A stretch of 64,000 nt of DNA from contig NZ_JAZIFY010000001.1 of the NCBI RefSeq assembly GCF_036634195.1, forward strand, positions 3,482,501-3,546,500. The letters run 5' to 3'. Below the pieces are notes generated by a model, which saw only the letters and a list, made by a program, of their open reading frames with translations, was not told where the DNA came from and did no database searches. The stretch is from Streptomyces sp. P9-A4. Its GTDB lineage: Bacteria; Actinomycetota; Actinomycetes; Streptomycetales; Streptomycetaceae. The position numbers were made by a program, and so were the translations under genes. Positions 11,429-20,578 of the stretch are shown here, one piece after another (the stretch's first letter is position 1; each line of letters starts with the position of its first letter).

Positions 11429-11872
11429 CTACTCGCCGCGCTTGGGGCGCCAGACCACCAGCGCGCTCGCCTGCTGCACGTCCTGGTACGGCACCAGATC
11501 GCGCCGGTAGGAGGCGTGCACCTGGGCCTCGCGCTGCCGCATCGCCGCCGCCGCGCCGTCGACGGCCGCCGACAGCTCCGCGATCCGGCTCTGCAGGGCC
11601 GCGACCTGGTTCTCCAGTTCGATGATCCGCTTGATCCCGGCCAGGTTGATGCCCTCGTCCTGCGACAGCTGCTGCACCTGGCGGAGCAGCTCGATGTCAC
11701 GGGCCGAGTAGCGCCGGCCGCGGCCGGCCGTACGGTCCGGGGAGACCAGACCGAGACGGTCGTACTGCCGCAGGGTCTGCGGGTGCAGACCGGAGAGCTG
11801 GGCCGCCACCGAGATGACGTACACCGGCGACTCGTCGGTCAGTTCGTACGGATTGCGTCGGCGCCCGTCCAC
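11429..11872 (-). CDS. hspR: Heat-shock repressor HspR (MerR family)
   Basis: A 147-residue MerR-like regulator. The winged helix (SVAAQLSGLHPQTLRQYDRLGLVSPDR) is followed by the second wing RRYSARDIELLRQVQQL and a leucine-rich coiled coil. HspR binds HAIR sites and uses DnaK as corepressor, giving feedback control of dnaK, clpB and other chaperone genes. It is the last gene of the dnaK operon, four bases after dnaJ, the standard Streptomyces order. Confidence 0.95.
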   Translation of the reverse strand: MDGRRRNPYELTDESPVYVISVAAQLSGLHPQTLRQYDRLGLVSPDRTAGRGRRYSARDIELLRQVQQLSQDEGINLAGIKRIIELENQVAALQSRIAELSAAVDGAAAAMRQREAQVHASYRRDLVPYQDVQQASALVVWRPKRGE

Positions 11873-11876
11873 CGGG

Positions 11877-13061
11877 TCACGCTCCCTTCGCGGCCTGGAA
11901 CAGCTCCGCCCGGGGGTCCTCCGAGGCGGTCGCCTCGCGGTAGGTCTCCAGGGCGTCGCGTGCCTTGTCGTCCAGCTCCTTCGGCACCGCGACCTCGACC
12001 GTCACGAGGAGGTCGCCGCGGGTGCCGTCCTTGCGGACCGCGCCCTTGCCCCGGGCGCGCATCGTCCGGCCGTTCGGAGTGCCCGCGGGCAGCTTGAGGG
12101 TGACCGCGGGGCCGCCGAGGGTCGGCACCTTCACCTCGCCGCCGAGCGCCGCCTCCGTGAAGGAGACCGGCACGGTGACGGTGAGGTTGTCGTCCTTGCG
12201 GCCGAAGACCGGGTGGGTGTCGACGTGCACGACGACGTACAGGTCGCCGTTCGGGCCGCCGCGCTCGCCCGGTGCTCCCTTGCCCCGCAGCCGGATCTTC
12301 TGGTTGTCGCTGACGCCCGCCGGGATGCGGACCTGCATGGTGCGGGAGGACTTGGCCCGGCCGCTGCCCTTGCAGACCTCGCAGGGGTTCTCCGCGATCA
12401 GACCGCGGCCCTTGCAGTCCACGCACGGGTCGGTCAGCGAGAAGCCGCCGCCGCTGCCGCGCGAGACCTGCCCGGTGCCGACACAGGTCGGGCACACCCG
12501 GGGGGTGCCGTTCTTGTCGCCGGTCCCCGAACACGCCGTGCACGGCTGCTGGCTGGACATCCGCAGCGGTACGGTCGCGCCCTCGATGGCCTCGGTGAAG
12601 CTGAGCGTCACCTCGGACTCGACGTCCTGGCCGCGCCGCGGCTGGGTACGGGTGCCCCCGCCCGCGCCGCGGTTGAACAGGCCGCCGAAGACGTCCCCGA
12701 TGCCGCCACCGCCGCCGCCGAAGCCACCGCCGCCGGGGCCGCCCTGGGCGCCTCCGAAGAGGTCGCCCAGGTCGAAGTTGAACGAGCCGCCGCCGGGGCC
12801 GCCCGGCGACCGGAAGCCGCCGTTCCCGAAGAGGGCGCGGGCCTCGTCGTACTCCTTGCGCTTCTTGGGGTCGCCGAGGATGTCGTTGGCCTCGGAGATC
12901 TCCTTGAAGCGCTCCTCGGCCTTGGCGTCGTTCTTGTTGGCGTCCGGGTGGTTCTCGCGGGCGAGCTTCCGGTACGCCTTCTTGATCTCGGCCTCGGTGG
13001 CGTCCTTGGGGACGCCGAGAACCTTGTAGTAGTCCTTCTCGACGAAGTCCTTCGTGCTCAT
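11877..13061 (-). CDS. dnaJ: Chaperone DnaJ (Hsp40 type I)
   Basis: A 394-residue co-chaperone. The order is a J domain (YYKVLGVPKDATEAE with the HPD triad in ENHPDANKND), a Gly/Phe-rich linker, four zinc-binding CxxCxGxG modules (CTACSGTG, CPTCVGTG, CVDCKGRG, CEVCKGSG) and the C-terminal substrate-binding domains. It stimulates DnaK ATPase and delivers clients. The ATG giving MSTKDFVEKDYY was chosen because it has GGAGG upstream and starts just before the J domain. It lies between grpE and hspR in the same operon. Confidence 0.96.
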   Translation of the reverse strand: MSTKDFVEKDYYKVLGVPKDATEAEIKKAYRKLARENHPDANKNDAKAEERFKEISEANDILGDPKKRKEYDEARALFGNGGFRSPGGPGGGSFNFDLGDLFGGAQGGPGGGGFGGGGGGIGDVFGGLFNRGAGGGTRTQPRRGQDVESEVTLSFTEAIEGATVPLRMSSQQPCTACSGTGDKNGTPRVCPTCVGTGQVSRGSGGGFSLTDPCVDCKGRGLIAENPCEVCKGSGRAKSSRTMQVRIPAGVSDNQKIRLRGKGAPGERGGPNGDLYVVVHVDTHPVFGRKDDNLTVTVPVSFTEAALGGEVKVPTLGGPAVTLKLPAGTPNGRTMRARGKGAVRKDGTRGDLLVTVEVAVPKELDDKARDALETYREATASEDPRAELFQAAKGA

Positions 13062-13098
13062 CGACGTCCCTCCTTCCGGACTGCTCCGGTTATGGCTG

Positions 13099-13746
13099 TT
13101 ACTCGCTGTCCTTCTCGGACTTGTCGGACTTGTCGGGGTCTTCCGACTCCTCCGCCTTGGCCGGAGCCGCGCCCGGCTGGGGCTCGGCGACGGCCACACG
13201 GGCGGGCCGGATGGTCCGCTCGCCGATCCGGTACCCCGGCTGCAGGATCGCCACGCACGTCGTCTCGGTGACGTCCGGCGCGTACGAGTGCATCAGGGCC
13301 TCGTGGATCGTCGGGTCGAAGGGCTCGCCCTCCTTGCCGAACTGCTGGAGGCCCATCTTCGCGACGACGGTCTCCATCGATTCGGCGACCGACTTGAACC
13401 CGCCCACGAGCTCGCCGTGGTCCCGGGCCCGGCCGATGTCGTCGAGCACGGGCAGCAGCTCGGTCAGGAGGCTCGCGACGGCGATCTCCTTGACCGTGAC
13501 CCGGTCCCGCTCCACGCGGCGGCGGTAGTTCTGGTACTCGGCCTGGAGCCGCTGGAGGTCCGCGGTGCGCTCGTCGAGCGCGGTACGGGCCTGGTCCAGC
13601 TGCGCCAGGAGGGCTACGTCGGTAGCGTCCCCGGCCGGGGCCGCCCCCTCCGCCTTGTCGGCGGAGGCAGCGGCCTCGGTCTCCTCGGGCGTGCCGTCGG
13701 CGGGGACGTCGGGCTTCTCCTCGAAGCCCGGGGTCTCCTTCGACAT
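13099..13746 (-). CDS. grpE: Nucleotide exchange factor GrpE
   Basis: A 215-residue protein with an acidic disordered N-terminus, a long coiled coil (LDQARTALDERTADLQRLQAE..NYRRRVERD) and a C-terminal beta domain (DPTIHEALMH..TTCVAILQPGYRIGERTIRPARVAV). It dimerises and releases ADP from DnaK. The C-terminal Asp/Ser/Lys tail is longer than in E. coli but usual for actinobacteria. Its ATG overlaps the dnaK stop codon by one base (TGATG), so translation is coupled. Confidence 0.95.
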   Translation of the reverse strand: MSKETPGFEEKPDVPADGTPEETEAAASADKAEGAAPAGDATDVALLAQLDQARTALDERTADLQRLQAEYQNYRRRVERDRVTVKEIAVASLLTELLPVLDDIGRARDHGELVGGFKSVAESMETVVAKMGLQQFGKEGEPFDPTIHEALMHSYAPDVTETTCVAILQPGYRIGERTIRPARVAVAEPQPGAAPAKAEESEDPDKSDKSEKDSE

Positions 13747-15587
13747 CAGGCAGCGCCACCCTTCGGCTTGTCCTCGTCGACGATCTCGGCGTCGACGACG
13801 TCGTCGTCGGCCGGGGCCTGCTGGCCCGCGTCGCCGCCGGCGGCCTGGGCGCCCTGGGCGTCGGCGTACATCGCCTGGCCGAGCTTCTGGGAGACGGCCG
13901 CGACCTTCTCGGTGGCCGTACGGATCTCCGCGGTGTCCTCGCCCTTGAGCTTCTCCTTCAGCTCGACGAGCGCCGTCTCGACCTCGGCCTTGACGTCACC
14001 GGGGACCTTGTCCTCGTTGTCCTTGAGGAACTTCTCCGTCTGGTAGACGAGCTGCTCGCCCTGGTTGCGGGACTCGGCGGCCTCGCGGCGACGGTGGTCC
14101 TCGTCCGCGTACTGCTCGGCCTCCTGGCGCATCCGGTCGACCTCGTCCTTCGGCAGCGAGGAGCCGCCGGTGACGGTCATCTTCTGCTCCTTGCCCGTGC
14201 CCAGGTCCTTCGCGGTCACGTGCATGATGCCGTTGGCGTCGATGTCGAAGGCGACCTCGATCTGCGGGACGCCACGCGGGGCCGGCGGCAGACCGGTCAG
14301 CTCGAACATGCCGAGCTTCTTGTTGTACGCCGCGATCTCGCGCTCGCCCTGGTAGACCTGGATCTGGACGGACGGCTGGTTGTCCTCGGCCGTCGTGAAG
14401 ATCTCGGACCGCTTGGTCGGGATCGTGGTGTTGCGCTCGATGAGCTTGGTCATGATCCCTCCCTTGGTCTCGATGCCGAGGGACAGCGGGGTCACGTCGA
14501 GGAGCAGGACGTCCTTGACCTCACCCTTGAGGACACCGGCCTGGAGCGCGGCGCCGATGGCGACGACCTCGTCCGGGTTGACGCCCTTGTTGGCGTCCTG
14601 ACCGCCGGTCAGCTCCTTGACGAGCTCGGCGACGGCCGGCATACGGGTCGAACCACCGACGAGAACGACGTGGTCGATCTCGGAGAGGTTGATGCCCGCG
14701 TCCTTGATGACGTTGTGGAACGGCACCTTGCAGCGGTCGAGCAGGTCCGAGGTCAGCTGCTGGAACTGGGCGCGCGTGAGCTTCTCGTCCAGGTGCAGCG
14801 GGCCCTCGGCGGAAGCCGTGATGTAGGGCAGGTTGATCGACGTCTCGGTCGAGGACGACAGCTCGATCTTCGCCTTCTCCGCGGCCTCGCGGAGACGCTG
14901 GAGAGCCATCTTGTCCTTGGCCAGGTCGACGCCGTGGCCGTTCTGGAACTGCGTCACCAGGTAGTCGACGACGCGCTGGTCCCAGTCGTCACCACCGAGG
15001 TGGTTGTCACCGTTGGTGGCCTTCACCTCGACGACGCCGTCGCCGATCTCCAGGAGGGACACGTCGAAGGTGCCGCCACCGAGGTCGAAGACGAGGATCG
15101 TCTGGTCGTCCTTGTCGAGGCCGTACGCGAGGGCCGCGGCGGTCGGCTCGTTGACGATGCGCAGGACGTTGAGGCCCGCGATCTCACCGGCCTCCTTGGT
15201 GGCCTGGCGCTCGGAGTCGTTGAAGTACGCCGGCACGGTGATGACCGCGTCGACGACCTTCTCGCCCAGGTAGGCCTCGGCGTCGCGCTTCAGCTTCTGC
15301 AGGATGAAGGCGCTCATCTGCTGCGGGTTGAAGTTCTTGCCGTCGATCTCGATCTTCCAGTCGGTGCCCATGTGGCGCTTGACCGACCGGATGGTCCTGT
15401 CGACGTTGGTGACGGCCTGACGCTTGGCCACCTCGCCGACGAGCACCTCGCCGTTCTTCGCGAAGGCGACGACGGACGGCGTGGTCCTGGCGCCCTCGGC
15501 GTTGGTGATGACGGTGGGCTCGCCGCCTTCGAGAACGCTGACGACGGAGTTAGTCGTGCCCAGGTCGATGCCGACCGCACGTGCCAT
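13746..15587 (-). CDS. dnaK: Chaperone DnaK (Hsp70)
   Basis: A 613-residue Hsp70. It opens with [15 protein letters not shown] (phosphate loop 1), then [15 protein letters not shown] and [13 protein letters not shown] of the ATPase domain, followed by the interdomain linker region [17 protein letters not shown] and the peptide-binding domain, ending in [13 protein letters not shown]. It folds nascent and stress-denatured proteins and is HspR's corepressor. The start at MARAVGID follows a good GGAGG; upstream codons in this frame run into the operator region. Confidence 0.98.
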   Translation of the reverse strand: MARAVGIDLGTTNSVVSVLEGGEPTVITNAEGARTTPSVVAFAKNGEVLVGEVAKRQAVTNVDRTIRSVKRHMGTDWKIEIDGKNFNPQQMSAFILQKLKRDAEAYLGEKVVDAVITVPAYFNDSERQATKEAGEIAGLNVLRIVNEPTAAALAYGLDKDDQTILVFDLGGGTFDVSLLEIGDGVVEVKATNGDNHLGGDDWDQRVVDYLVTQFQNGHGVDLAKDKMALQRLREAAEKAKIELSSSTETSINLPYITASAEGPLHLDEKLTRAQFQQLTSDLLDRCKVPFHNVIKDAGINLSEIDHVVLVGGSTRMPAVAELVKELTGGQDANKGVNPDEVVAIGAALQAGVLKGEVKDVLLLDVTPLSLGIETKGGIMTKLIERNTTIPTKRSEIFTTAEDNQPSVQIQVYQGEREIAAYNKKLGMFELTGLPPAPRGVPQIEVAFDIDANGIMHVTAKDLGTGKEQKMTVTGGSSLPKDEVDRMRQEAEQYADEDHRRREAAESRNQGEQLVYQTEKFLKDNEDKVPGDVKAEVETALVELKEKLKGEDTAEIRTATEKVAAVSQKLGQAMYADAQGAQAAGGDAGQQAPADDDVVDAEIVDEDKPKGGAA

Positions 15588-15609
15588 TTCGATTCCTCCA
15601 GCTGACGTA

Positions 15610-15630
15610 CTTGAGTGGATCTGACTCAAG
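15610..15630. promoter_or_regulatory. HAIR operator 1 of the dnaK operon
   Basis: CTTGAGT, seven bases, then ACTCAAG. This is a perfect match to the HAIR consensus, 23 bp upstream of the dnaK start. Confidence 0.92.
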
Positions 15631-15661
15631 GATGCATGACCAACCGGAGTACGTCAACAGA

Positions 15662-15682
15662 CCTGAGTCGAGTCGACTCAAC
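15662..15682. promoter_or_regulatory. HAIR operator 2 of the dnaK operon
   Basis: CCTGAGT, seven bases, then ACTCAAC. This is a near-consensus HAIR half-site pair, 31 bp beyond operator 1. Multiple HAIR sites upstream of dnaK are known in Streptomyces. Confidence 0.8.
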
Positions 15683-15800
15683 TCTTCACCCGTCAGGACG
15701 CTCACAGAGGCACTCGCAGCGCGCGTCGTCCCCCGTTCGCCCGGGTTCGCATGAGAGAGTCCGGACATATCCCAGGATTCCCGCCGGAGGGTGTGACCGC

Positions 15801-16316
15801 ATGACGGCGAAGCGCGCGTTCGACCTGGTGGGTGGGATGCTCCTGCTCCTCGTCCTCTCGCCGCTGATCGCCGGCACCGCCCTGTCCGTCACCCTCGGCG
15901 GCAGCGGCGCGGTGCTGCGCCGCCGCACCGTGGCGGGTCTCGAGGGCCGGCCCTTCACGATGCTGACCTTCCGCACGAAGGGCCCGCTGGCCGCGCTGCC
16001 CCTGCTGCTGCACGTGGTCGCGGGCCGGATGTCGCTGGTCGGACCGTGTCCGCTGACCCCGGGCCACCGCGAGTGCGCGGGCGAGGGCCGCCGCCGGCTC
16101 TCCGTACGCCCGGGGCTGACCGGCCCGTGGCAGATCAGCGGCCGCTCGGACCTGCCCTGGGAGGAGCGCGAGCTGCTCGACCTCCACTACGTGGACCACC
16201 ACTGGCTGGGGATGGATCTGACGATCCTGGCGCGTACGCTTCCAGCAGTCCGCAGGCGTCGCGCGGCAAGGTTTCCCCGGGTCACACGGACGGTTTCGCC
16301 CGTGTCGCGCGGATAG
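15801..16316 (+). CDS. Short bacterial sugar transferase (WbaP/PglC-like catalytic core)
   Basis: A 171-residue monotopic phosphoglycosyltransferase-like protein. It begins at the family's KRAFDLVGGMLLLLVLSPLI membrane helix and keeps the late motifs (MSLVGPCPLTPGH, RPGLTGPWQISGRSDLPWEE, YVDHHW). Compared with normal members (about 200 residues) the central segment between the helix and VGPxP is shortened and VGPRP reads VGPCP. Such enzymes move a phospho-sugar from a nucleotide sugar to undecaprenyl phosphate. The shortened core makes activity uncertain. GGAGG lies ten bases before the ATG. It is divergent from dnaK. Confidence 0.7.
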   Translation: MTAKRAFDLVGGMLLLLVLSPLIAGTALSVTLGGSGAVLRRRTVAGLEGRPFTMLTFRTKGPLAALPLLLHVVAGRMSLVGPCPLTPGHRECAGEGRRRLSVRPGLTGPWQISGRSDLPWEERELLDLHYVDHHWLGMDLTILARTLPAVRRRRAARFPRVTRTVSPVSRG

Positions 16317-16433
16317 GTCTGCCTGAGCGACACATATCACCGCGAGCGCCGCTACAGCGCGGCGCCGTGACCGGGTAATCTCAGCGGGAACTCAATAAGT
16401 TACCGCTTAGTAGGCCCGCCCGAGGAGCCCGTC

Positions 16434-18686
16434 ATGCAACTCGCCGCGATCATCGTGTCGATCGCCATCACGGTGGTGGCCGTCGCGCTGTTCGGCCGCG
16501 CCACCGTGCAGATCTACCGCTACGTGCGGCTCGGTCAGCCGGTACCCGCCGGCACGCGCACCGGAGACCCCAAGCAGCGCACCATCACGCTGGTCAAGGA
16601 ATTCCTCGGCCACACCCGGATGAACCGCTGGGGCATCGTCGGCTTCGCGCACTGGTTCGTGGCGGTGGGCTTCTTCTCGCTGCTCCTGACGATCGTCAAC
16701 GCCTTCGGCCAGCTGTTCCAGGCCGACTGGCTGATCCCGATCATCGGCGACTGGCTGCCGTACGAGATCTTCACCGAGTTCCTCGGCCTGATGACGGTCC
16801 TCGGCATCGTGACCCTCATCGTGATCCGGCAGCTCAGCAAGCCGACCAAGGCCGGCCGCAAGTCCCGCTTCACCGGCTCCAAGACCGGCCAGGCCTACTT
16901 CGTCGAGGCCGTCATCCTGATCGTCGGCGTCTGCATCATGACGCTCCGCGCCCTCGAAGGCGTCCAGCACCACGTGACCGGCTGGGAGCCCGGCTTCTTC
17001 GCCTCGTACCCGCTGATCGCGCTGCTCGACGGCCTGGACCTGAGCACGATCCAGTACCTCACCTACGGCTTCGCGTGCCTCAAGATCGTCACGTCCTTCA
17101 CCTGGATGATCGTCGTCTCGCTCAACACCAACATGGGCGTGGCCTGGCACCGCTTCCTCGGCTTCCCGAACATCTGGTTCAAGCGCAACGCCGACGGCTC
17201 CACCGCCCTCGGCGCGCTCCAGCCGATGTCCACGGGCGGCCAGGAGATCGACTGGGAGGACCCGGCCGAGGACGCCGTCTTCGGTGTCTCCCAGGTCGAG
17301 CAGTTCTCCTGGAAGGGCATCCTCGACTTCTCCACCTGCACCGAGTGCGGCCGCTGCCAGTCGCAGTGCCCCGCCTGGAACACCGGCAAGCCCCTCTCCC
17401 CCAAGCTCCTCATCATGTCGCTGCGCGACCACGCGCACGCCAAGGCGCCGTACCTGCTCGCGGGCGGCGGCAAGGACATGGAGGGCAACGAGAAGGCGAC
17501 GCCGGAGCAGCTCAAGGACGTCCCCGCCGCCGCCCTCGCCGAGGCCGAGCGCCCCCTCATCGGCACCGCCGAGGAGAACGGCGTCATCGACCCCGACGTC
17601 CTGTGGTCCTGCACCACCTGCGGCGCCTGCGTCGAGCAGTGCCCGGTCGACATCGAGCACATCGACCACATCGTCGACATGCGCCGCTACCAGGTGATGA
17701 TCGAGAGCGCGTTCCCGTCCGAGGCGGGCACGATGCTCAAGAACCTGGAGAAGAAGGGCAACCCCTGGGGCCTGGCGAAGAAGCAGCGCGTCGAGTGGAC
17801 CAAGGAGGTCGACTTCGAGGTCCCGATCGTCGGCAAGGACGTCGAGGACCTCACCGAGGTCGACTACCTCTACTGGGTCGGCTGCGCCGGCGCCCTTGAG
17901 GACCGCGCCAAGAAGACCACCAAGGCCTTCGCGGAGCTGCTGCACATGGCGGGCGTCAAGTTCGCGATCATGGGCGGCGAGGAGAAGTGCACGGGTGACT
18001 CCCCGCGCCGCCTGGGCAACGAGCCGCTGTTCCAGCAGCTCGGGGCGGAGAACGTCGCGATGCTGAACATGGCGTTCGGCGAGGACGACGAGGACGAGTC
18101 GACGAAGAAGCCGAAGTCGGCCAAGAAGATCGTCGCGACCTGCCCGCACTGCTTCAACACCATCGCCAACGAGTACCCGCAGCTCGGCGGCGAGTTCGAG
18201 GTCATCCACCACACCCAGCTGCTCCAGCACCTCATCGACGAGGGCAAGCTGGTCCCGGTGACCCCGGTCGACGGCCTGATCACCTACCACGACCCCTGCT
18301 ACCTGGGCCGTCACAACAAGGTGTACACGCCGCCGCGCGAGATCATGTCCGCCGTCCCGGGCCTCCGCCAGCAGGAGATGCACCGCCACAAGGAGCGCGG
18401 CTTCTGCTGCGGCGCCGGTGGTGCCCGGATGTGGATGGAGGAGCGGATCGGCAAGCGCATCAACAACGAGCGCGTCGACGAGGCCCTGTCCCTCAACCCG
18501 GACATCGTCTCCACCGCCTGCCCGTTCTGCCTGGTCATGCTGACCGACTCGGTCAACGGCAAGAAGAACGAGGGCAAGGCCAAGGAGTCCGTCACCGTCG
18601 TGGACGTGGCCCAGCTGCTCCTGGACTCGGTGAAGACCCCGGTCGACCCGGAGCCGGAGCCCTCGGAGCCGGAACCGGCCGTCTGA
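16434..18686 (+). CDS. EtfD-like membrane Fe-S oxidoreductase
   Basis: A 750-residue protein. The first 240 residues form about six membrane helices of the NarI-like cytochrome b type. Next come two ferredoxin-type 4Fe-4S motifs (CTECGRCQSQCP near residue 302 and CTTCGACVEQCP near 392), then two CCG (cysteine-rich, HdrB-like) domains with HDPCYLGRHN near 618 and CCGAGGARM near 658. This architecture matches mycobacterial Rv0338c/EtfD, proposed to pass electrons from ETF during fatty-acid oxidation to the menaquinone pool. It is monocistronic and ends at a strong terminator. Confidence 0.85.
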   Translation: MQLAAIIVSIAITVVAVALFGRATVQIYRYVRLGQPVPAGTRTGDPKQRTITLVKEFLGHTRMNRWGIVGFAHWFVAVGFFSLLLTIVNAFGQLFQADWLIPIIGDWLPYEIFTEFLGLMTVLGIVTLIVIRQLSKPTKAGRKSRFTGSKTGQAYFVEAVILIVGVCIMTLRALEGVQHHVTGWEPGFFASYPLIALLDGLDLSTIQYLTYGFACLKIVTSFTWMIVVSLNTNMGVAWHRFLGFPNIWFKRNADGSTALGALQPMSTGGQEIDWEDPAEDAVFGVSQVEQFSWKGILDFSTCTECGRCQSQCPAWNTGKPLSPKLLIMSLRDHAHAKAPYLLAGGGKDMEGNEKATPEQLKDVPAAALAEAERPLIGTAEENGVIDPDVLWSCTTCGACVEQCPVDIEHIDHIVDMRRYQVMIESAFPSEAGTMLKNLEKKGNPWGLAKKQRVEWTKEVDFEVPIVGKDVEDLTEVDYLYWVGCAGALEDRAKKTTKAFAELLHMAGVKFAIMGGEEKCTGDSPRRLGNEPLFQQLGAENVAMLNMAFGEDDEDESTKKPKSAKKIVATCPHCFNTIANEYPQLGGEFEVIHHTQLLQHLIDEGKLVPVTPVDGLITYHDPCYLGRHNKVYTPPREIMSAVPGLRQQEMHRHKERGFCCGAGGARMWMEERIGKRINNERVDEALSLNPDIVSTACPFCLVMLTDSVNGKKNEGKAKESVTVVDVAQLLLDSVKTPVDPEPEPSEPEPAV

Positions 18687-18699
18687 GCCCGAGCCGAAG

Positions 18700-18736
18700 A
18701 AGGGCCGCCCCGCGCGAATCGCGGGGCGGCCCTTTT
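18700..18736 (+). terminator. Rho-independent terminator after the EtfD-like gene
   Basis: A 15-bp GC-rich stem (18700-18714 with 18720-18734), a five-base loop and a short T-run. Confidence 0.85.
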
Positions 18737-18859
18737 CCGTACGCCCCCCGGCCCACCCCCCGAAACCCCTCCAGGACGTCCCTTAGGGGATGTCACAGCT
18801 CAGTGGCAAGGCCCGGTCCGGGGAGCGCGCGCACAGCGGAAGCGGGTACGTTCGACGAC

Positions 18860-19777
18860 GTGGCTGGATTCAGGAACGGACGCGGCCGGGACAACCGCCC
18901 CCCGCAACAACAACCGCAGCAGGCGCCGTACGGGTACAACGCGGCCCCGCCGCCGCACCCGCAGCAGCAGTGGCCCCAGCAGGGCCCGAACCAGGGCCCG
19001 GACCCGTACGGGCAACAGGGCGGGCAGCAGTACGGCGGTCAGCAAGGGGGCCGGCCGTACGGCGGGCAGCAGGGCGGGCAGCAGCCCTACGGCGAGCCCG
19101 AGTACTTCGGCGACCCCTACGGGCAGCCGCAGCACCCGCACGCGTCCACGGCGAACAACCCGGGCCACACCCAGATGTTCAGCGTCGACGACCCCTACGG
19201 CCAGGCCGGGCCGCCGCCCGCCCCCGTACCCACGGGCCCCCGGCTCCCCTGGAAGGCGCTGCTGAGCGGCATCGTGCTGCGCCCGGCGGACACCTTCCTG
19301 CGGATGCGGGACCACGCCGTCTGGGGCCCGGCGCTGGTCGTCACCTTCCTCTACGGGCTCCTCGCGATCTTCGGCTTCGACAAGGCCCGCGAAGAGGTGA
19401 TCAACGCGACCCTGTCGACGGCGATCCCGTACGTGCTGATGACGGCCGCGGGCTTCGTCGTCGGTGGGCTCATCCTGGGCGCGGTCACCCACACCGTCGC
19501 ACGCCAGCTGGGCGGCGACGGGACCTGGCAGCCGACCGTGGGCCTCTCGATGCTGATCATGTCGCTGACGGACACGCCCCGGCTGGTCTTCGCGCTGTTC
19601 CTCGGCGGCGAGAACGGCCTGGTCCAGGTCCTCGGCTGGCTGACCTGGCTGGCGGCCGGCGCGCTCTTCACCGTGATGGTCAGCCGCTCCCACGACCTGC
19701 CGTGGCCGAAGGCGCTGGGCGCGTCGGCGATCCAGCTGGTGGCGCTGCTGAGCCTGATCAAGCTGGGCACGCTGTAG
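18860..19777 (+). CDS. Yip1 family membrane protein
   Basis: A 305-residue protein. The first 115 residues are a low-complexity Gln/Pro/Gly/Tyr tail with repeats of the GGQQYGGQQGG type. After PWKALLSGIVLRPADTFLRMRDH come about five membrane helices of the Yip1 domain. Bacterial Yip1 proteins have no firm role. The disordered N-terminus is probably cytoplasmic. The start is a GTG giving VAGFRNGRGRDNR; no better ATG exists. It is convergent with the response-regulator gene. Confidence 0.75.
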   Translation: MAGFRNGRGRDNRPPQQQPQQAPYGYNAAPPPHPQQQWPQQGPNQGPDPYGQQGGQQYGGQQGGRPYGGQQGGQQPYGEPEYFGDPYGQPQHPHASTANNPGHTQMFSVDDPYGQAGPPPAPVPTGPRLPWKALLSGIVLRPADTFLRMRDHAVWGPALVVTFLYGLLAIFGFDKAREEVINATLSTAIPYVLMTAAGFVVGGLILGAVTHTVARQLGGDGTWQPTVGLSMLIMSLTDTPRLVFALFLGGENGLVQVLGWLTWLAAGALFTVMVSRSHDLPWPKALGASAIQLVALLSLIKLGTL

Positions 19778-19821
19778 CGCGGCGGCGATGTAGCACCGTG
19801 ACGACGTGACGACGTACGAGG

Positions 19822-19850
19822 AGGCCCCCGCCGGCACACGGTGGGGGCCT
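19822..19850. terminator. Bidirectional terminator between Yip1 gene and response regulator
   Basis: A 12-bp stem with one G-T pair (19822-19833 with 19839-19850), located between convergent genes. Confidence 0.75.
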
Positions 19851-19867
19851 TCCCGCTGCCCGGCCGC

Positions 19868-20578
19868 TCAGCGCGGACGGCCGATGCGCCACCACGCCGT
19901 GCGGTCCGCCGTCCGGTCCGCCGCGCCGTCCTCCCAGAACTCCAGGAGGTCGCCCGGCGCGAGACCGAGGGCACGCTCGATCTCGCCGGGGGTGAGACCG
20001 CTCAACGAGTCCGACAGCGCCCTGGTCAGGTCGTACCAGTAGCCGCGCAGCGTCGACTCGCTCACGAACAGCCGCTTCGCGACCTGGGCGTAGCTCAGCC
20101 CCCGGGCCCGGCCGTGCAGGATCTGGCGCTGGCGCTCGCTCAGCAGGGTGATGCAGTCGCGCCGGACGAGCACTTCGAGTATCCCGACGACCGGCTGCGG
20201 CACCACGGTGCCCCCGGTGGCGACCTCGTGGAAGAGCCGCTCCGCCCGGTCGCACGGCAGGGCCTTGGACACGATGCCGCTCGCGCCCGCCGCGAGGCAC
20301 GCGGCGAGCACGAAACGGCGCTCCTCCTGGCTGTAGACGCAGACGCGGTAGCCCCGGCGGGTCAGCGCGCGGACGGCGGCGATGCCCTGGCGGACGTCGG
20401 GCTGCCGTTCCAGGTTGGCCAGGTGCAGGTCGAGCAGGACGACGTCCACGGCCGGGCCCCGGCGCACCAGCTCCTCCACGCTCGCGGTCGCCGCGACCAC
20501 GTCGAGACCGGGCATGAGCAGGCCGATCGACTCGCGGATCAGCGAGGCGTCGTCGACGACCGCCACCGTGGGCCTCAT
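19868..20578 (-). CDS. Response regulator with C-terminal HTH
   Basis: A 236-residue regulator. The receiver has the acidic pocket (VAVVDDASLIRES), the phosphoacceptor Asp in VVLLDLHLANLE, and a lysine in GIVSKALP. The effector domain is LuxR/sigma-4-like (LLSERQRQILHGRARGLSYAQVAKRLFVSESTLRGY). Its start overlaps the end of the histidine kinase gene by four bases (ATGA), so the two form a coupled pair. The targets are unknown; the nearby M23 peptidase could be one. Confidence 0.85.
   Translation of the reverse strand: MRPTVAVVDDASLIRESIGLLMPGLDVVAATASVEELVRRGPAVDVVLLDLHLANLERQPDVRQGIAAVRALTRRGYRVCVYSQEERRFVLAACLAAGASGIVSKALPCDRAERLFHEVATGGTVVPQPVVGILEVLVRRDCITLLSERQRQILHGRARGLSYAQVAKRLFVSESTLRGYWYDLTRALSDSLSGLTPGEIERALGLAPGDLLEFWEDGAADRTADRTAWWRIGRPR

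Noticed and set aside
14094..15605. Long open frame opposite dnaK
   Set aside because: Shadow frame; dnaK is unmistakable on the other strand.
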